The position numbers and the translations under genes are program-made. From UBA4246 sp045113475 (lineage in GTDB: Bacteria; Bacillota; Clostridia; Christensenellales; Aristaeellaceae), in contig JBGUIY010000307.1 of NCBI GenBank assembly GCA_045113475.1, positions 1 through 7,117 of the forward strand: 7,117 nucleotides of DNA, read 5' to 3'. The notes beneath the pieces were generated by a model. It was not told where the DNA came from. It searched no databases and saw only the letters and a program-made list of their open reading frames with translations. How positions within the stretch are numbered: the stretch's first letter is position 1; each line of letters opens with the position of its first letter. Shown here in pieces: positions 5,216 to 7,117 of this stretch.

Positions 5216-6972
5216 AGCGTGATCTGGATCAAATGAACCTGCGGAACGCCTTTGGCGGGATGCCAGCGGAGATGCATGACGCGCTGATGAGAACCGCCGG
5301 CTCCGTCAAGGAGGAGGAACCCATGAAAAAGAGAATATCCGCAACGCTTATCCTGGCCATTGTCCTGGGCATGGCTATGATCGGAACCGCTTACGCCCTC
5401 TTTTCATCCCAGGCGGCTGATTTCTTCGCCCGATACTGGAACCAGGAGCTGGGCAAGAGCCTGCAGCAAGGCAAGATCGCCCGGATCGGTGAGTCGGTAA
5501 CCGTCGGGGATGTGACCATCACACTGGATGAGGTCGTCTACAAGGACCGGGCGCTCTATGGCGTGGGCACCGTCCGGCCCATCCGTGAGGGAGACGTGCT
5601 CATTCCGGAAGAATTTGCCAATGATCCCGAGTATTTTCCCATGAATGAGGAAGCCCAGGCGATCGTGGCAGAGGCAAAAGCTTCCGGCGGCCGGCTGCTG
5701 ACCACTGCTTCCATGCCCCTGAAGGTGGGCGTGGACGAAGGGACCCTGCTGACGCCCGGATGCATCGGCTATTACGACATCCGCAACGCAGACGGCTCCC
5801 TGACCTTCTCCTTCGAGGCCTCCGACGGCTTCGCCGTCAGTGAAGGCACCAGCTACCAGATCCAGATGGAGAGCTGGGTAGAGCAGATGGACGAACAAGG
5901 CAGGACGGTAGACGGTACCATGCAAAAGGACGTCTGGACCGTATCCTGCATGCCGGAGTTCATGGCGGAGCCCACCGCGCAGGCCTCAGCGCATGCTGTG
6001 ACCATTGAAGGCCAGGACAGCTACGAGCTGGTGGTCCCCCAGGCCTTCCGGGAGACAGGCACCCTCCCGGTCTATCGCGCGGCGGAGACGGATTTCACTT
6101 CCAGCGTGGACCCAGCGTGGTTCAACGCCACAGGCGTTGTCTCCGGAGCAGGCACGGCGGAAATCCGCTTTGCCGATCATGCCATCCTGAACCTGAGTCC
6201 GGAAGCCCTGTTCTACTATAAATTCACGGACGACAATTACACGGAAGCTCCCTCCAACGTCATTGTCGATCGCGCCTGGGTGCGGAACTGGCCCGGGCAT
6301 CGGGGAGAATTCACCCTGGAGAAAACGGTGCTGACCGGCATCACCCTGACGGAAGCGCAGTCACAGGCTGAAGAAATGATGGCACAGCTGGGCATTGACG
6401 CCAACCAATACATCTGTACGGAGGCCCTTGATCTGAGCCTTGACCGGATCCGGGCCATGGGCGCGATCTGGGAGCAGGCAATCAAGGACGGGACCTTCCT
6501 GACAGATGACGACTACCGGCCATACGATTACAGCGCCATCCCGACCGGCGAGGAAGGATACTATCTGGCATACAGTCCGCTGGGCGTGGATACCTCCCCG
6601 GCCGGCGGACGCCACAGCGTTATCTTCTTTGTCAACAGCCGCGGCATCGTGTATGCCGCCGTTAGGAACCGTTTCACACGGGGAGAAACGGTGAGCACAC
6701 CTGAAACCCTGATCACGCCGGACGCAGCCATTGCTGAGCTCACAAAGGAACTTGGCCGCTCGCTCTCCTGGTATGACCGTGATATCAAATCCATCCGAAA
6801 GGCCGCCCTGACCTATGAAGCCGTCCGTGCCGGCAACAAAGCCGACGGCATGGTCTTCGTACCGGTATGGATGATCCTTTATCAAGACACATCCGCCGTT
6901 GTGAGCGATTCCGCCTGCTATGCGCTGATCAACGCAGTGGACGGCACGCTGATCGACGCTTCATTCCGTTGA
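5212..6972 (+). CDS. membrane-anchored DUF4179-like anti-sigma protein with large ectodomain
   Basis: This 586-residue protein is the likely regulator of the sigma factor encoded just upstream. Residues 1-41 are a short cytosolic segment (LRNAFGGMPAEMHDALMRTAGSVKEEEP) of the type that binds ECF sigmas. Residues about 43-62 form one membrane helix (LILAIVLGMAMIGTAYALF), leaving about 520 residues outside the cell. The proximal ectodomain (about 68-255) resembles DUF4179: WNQELG, then GESVTVGDVTITLDEVVY. The distal part (about 375-586) has two stretches of TEAQSQAEEMMAQLG / PDAAIAELTKELG type that recall PepSY/YpeB-like repeats. No enzyme motif is seen. It is unusually long for an anti-sigma. 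The start ATG overlaps the sigma stop (ATGA), with GGAG 11 bases before it; a stronger internal site precedes Met38. Confidence 0.8.
   Translation: MKRDLDQMNLRNAFGGMPAEMHDALMRTAGSVKEEEPMKKRISATLILAIVLGMAMIGTAYALFSSQAADFFARYWNQELGKSLQQGKIARIGESVTVGDVTITLDEVVYKDRALYGVGTVRPIREGDVLIPEEFANDPEYFPMNEEAQAIVAEAKASGGRLLTTASMPLKVGVDEGTLLTPGCIGYYDIRNADGSLTFSFEASDGFAVSEGTSYQIQMESWVEQMDEQGRTVDGTMQKDVWTVSCMPEFMAEPTAQASAHAVTIEGQDSYELVVPQAFRETGTLPVYRAAETDFTSSVDPAWFNATGVVSGAGTAEIRFADHAILNLSPEALFYYKFTDDNYTEAPSNVIVDRAWVRNWPGHRGEFTLEKTVLTGITLTEAQSQAEEMMAQLGIDANQYICTEALDLSLDRIRAMGAIWEQAIKDGTFLTDDDYRPYDYSAIPTGEEGYYLAYSPLGVDTSPAGGRHSVIFFVNSRGIVYAAVRNRFTRGETVSTPETLITPDAAIAELTKELGRSLSWYDRDIKSIRKAALTYEAVRAGNKADGMVFVPVWMILYQDTSAVVSDSACYALINAVDGTLIDASFR
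5308..5317 (+). promoter_or_regulatory. strong internal ribosome-binding-like site before Met38 of the anti-sigma gene
   Basis: AAGGAGGAGG precedes an in-frame ATG at 5323 (Met38). It is a better match than the site before the proposed ATG at 5212. Use of Met38 would make a protein lacking the cytosolic sigma-binding segment but keeping the membrane helix. The bases also encode Lys-Glu-Glu-Glu, so the match may only reflect the coding need. Confidence 0.4.
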
Positions 6973-6989
6973 GCGGAAAAGAAGGACCC

Positions 6990-7020
6990 GCAACAAAAAA
7001 GGGGATGTTGCATATATGCA
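6990..7020. repeat. small hairpin and 12-base perfect palindrome
   Basis: GCAACA (6990-6995) pairs with TGTTGC (7006-7011) around a 10-base loop, but no T-run follows, so it is a poor terminator. Overlapping its right arm, TGCATATATGCA (7009-7020) is a perfect palindrome. Both lie just after the anti-sigma stop codon and before the larger inverted repeat. Confidence 0.4.
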
Positions 7021-7022
7021 TG

Positions 7023-7114
7023 AACACCCTCATCCGTCACACTTTCGGCGCGCCACCTTCCCCCCGATTTCGGGGGAAGGTGGCCGAACAAAGTGAGGTC
7101 GGATGAGGGCTGTT
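7023..7114. repeat. 92-base imperfect palindrome, probably a dispersed intergenic repeat
   Basis: Nested arms pair from the outside in. AACACCCTCATCCG (7023-7036) pairs with CGGATGAGGG-C-TGTT (7100-7114, one bulge). CACTTT (7040-7045) pairs with AAAGTG (7090-7095). CGG pairs with CCG (7046-7048/7084-7086). CCACCTTCCCCC (7053-7064) pairs with GGGGGAAGGTGG (7072-7083) around a seven-base loop. Similar CCCTCATCCG...CCTTCCCCC elements are, as I recall, scattered in gut Clostridia genomes. As RNA it would fold into a very stable hairpin after the sigma/anti-sigma operon. It has no transposase. No other copy is in this window. Confidence 0.75.
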
Positions 7115-7117
7115 ACA

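Noticed and set aside
6867..7106. Small plus-strand open frame overlapping the anti-sigma end and the right-hand palindrome
   Set aside because: It is out of frame with the anti-sigma gene, runs through a perfect hairpin repeat, and has no ribosome binding site.
1..7117. CRISPR array, tRNA, rRNA, insertion sequence or phage gene
   Set aside because: No regularly spaced direct repeats, cloverleaf, rRNA-like stretch, transposase or integrase motif was seen on either strand.

Overview
The window looks like a chromosome segment from a moderately GC-rich Gram-positive anaerobe, most likely a gut-type member of the Clostridia. This rests on the strong AGGAGG-type ribosome binding sites, a KdpD/KdpE pair of Firmicutes type, an ECF sigma / DUF4179-like anti-sigma pair of a kind common in Clostridia, and a palindromic intergenic repeat at the right edge. 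No rRNA, tRNA, CRISPR array, transposase or phage gene was seen.

Layout. Bases 1-382 are essentially non-coding; a minus-strand gene may begin at base 40 and run off the left edge. The region holds three interrupted palindromes of similar design that look like operators. Bases 383-868 (+) encode a 161-residue three-helix membrane protein and end at a bidirectional terminator (888-913) shared with the convergent gene on its right. Bases 951-1598 (-) encode a KtrA/TrkA-type RCK protein that would gate a potassium channel. A 219-base divergent promoter region (1599-1817) separates it from a two-gene operon (+): a KdpD-like histidine kinase lacking the usual N-terminal KdpD domain (1818-3785), then its KdpE-like response regulator (3775-4497, 11-base overlap). 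The operon is followed by a long hairpin and a strong rho-independent terminator. A second two-gene operon (+) encodes an ECF sigma factor (4754-5215) and a large membrane-anchored, DUF4179-like anti-sigma protein (5212-6972, joined by an ATGA overlap). A 92-base imperfect palindrome closes the window.

How the parts may work together. The RCK gene and the KdpDE operon share one promoter region, and no kdpFABC pump genes are present here. This suggests a potassium-sensing module in which the two-component system sees ionic stress or cyclic di-AMP and may control the Ktr/Trk system or distant targets. Both the USP domain of the kinase and the RCK_C domain of the KtrA-like protein carry residues at positions recalled as cyclic di-AMP contacts in Staphylococcus; this is inference. 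The sigma / anti-sigma operon is a separate envelope-signalling unit, probably autoregulated.

Nothing here is clearly a wholly new system. The most interesting points are the shortened kinase wired to an RCK gene, possible KdpE-type sites in the divergent promoter region, the paired palindromes at the left edge, and a possible second translation start inside the anti-sigma gene.
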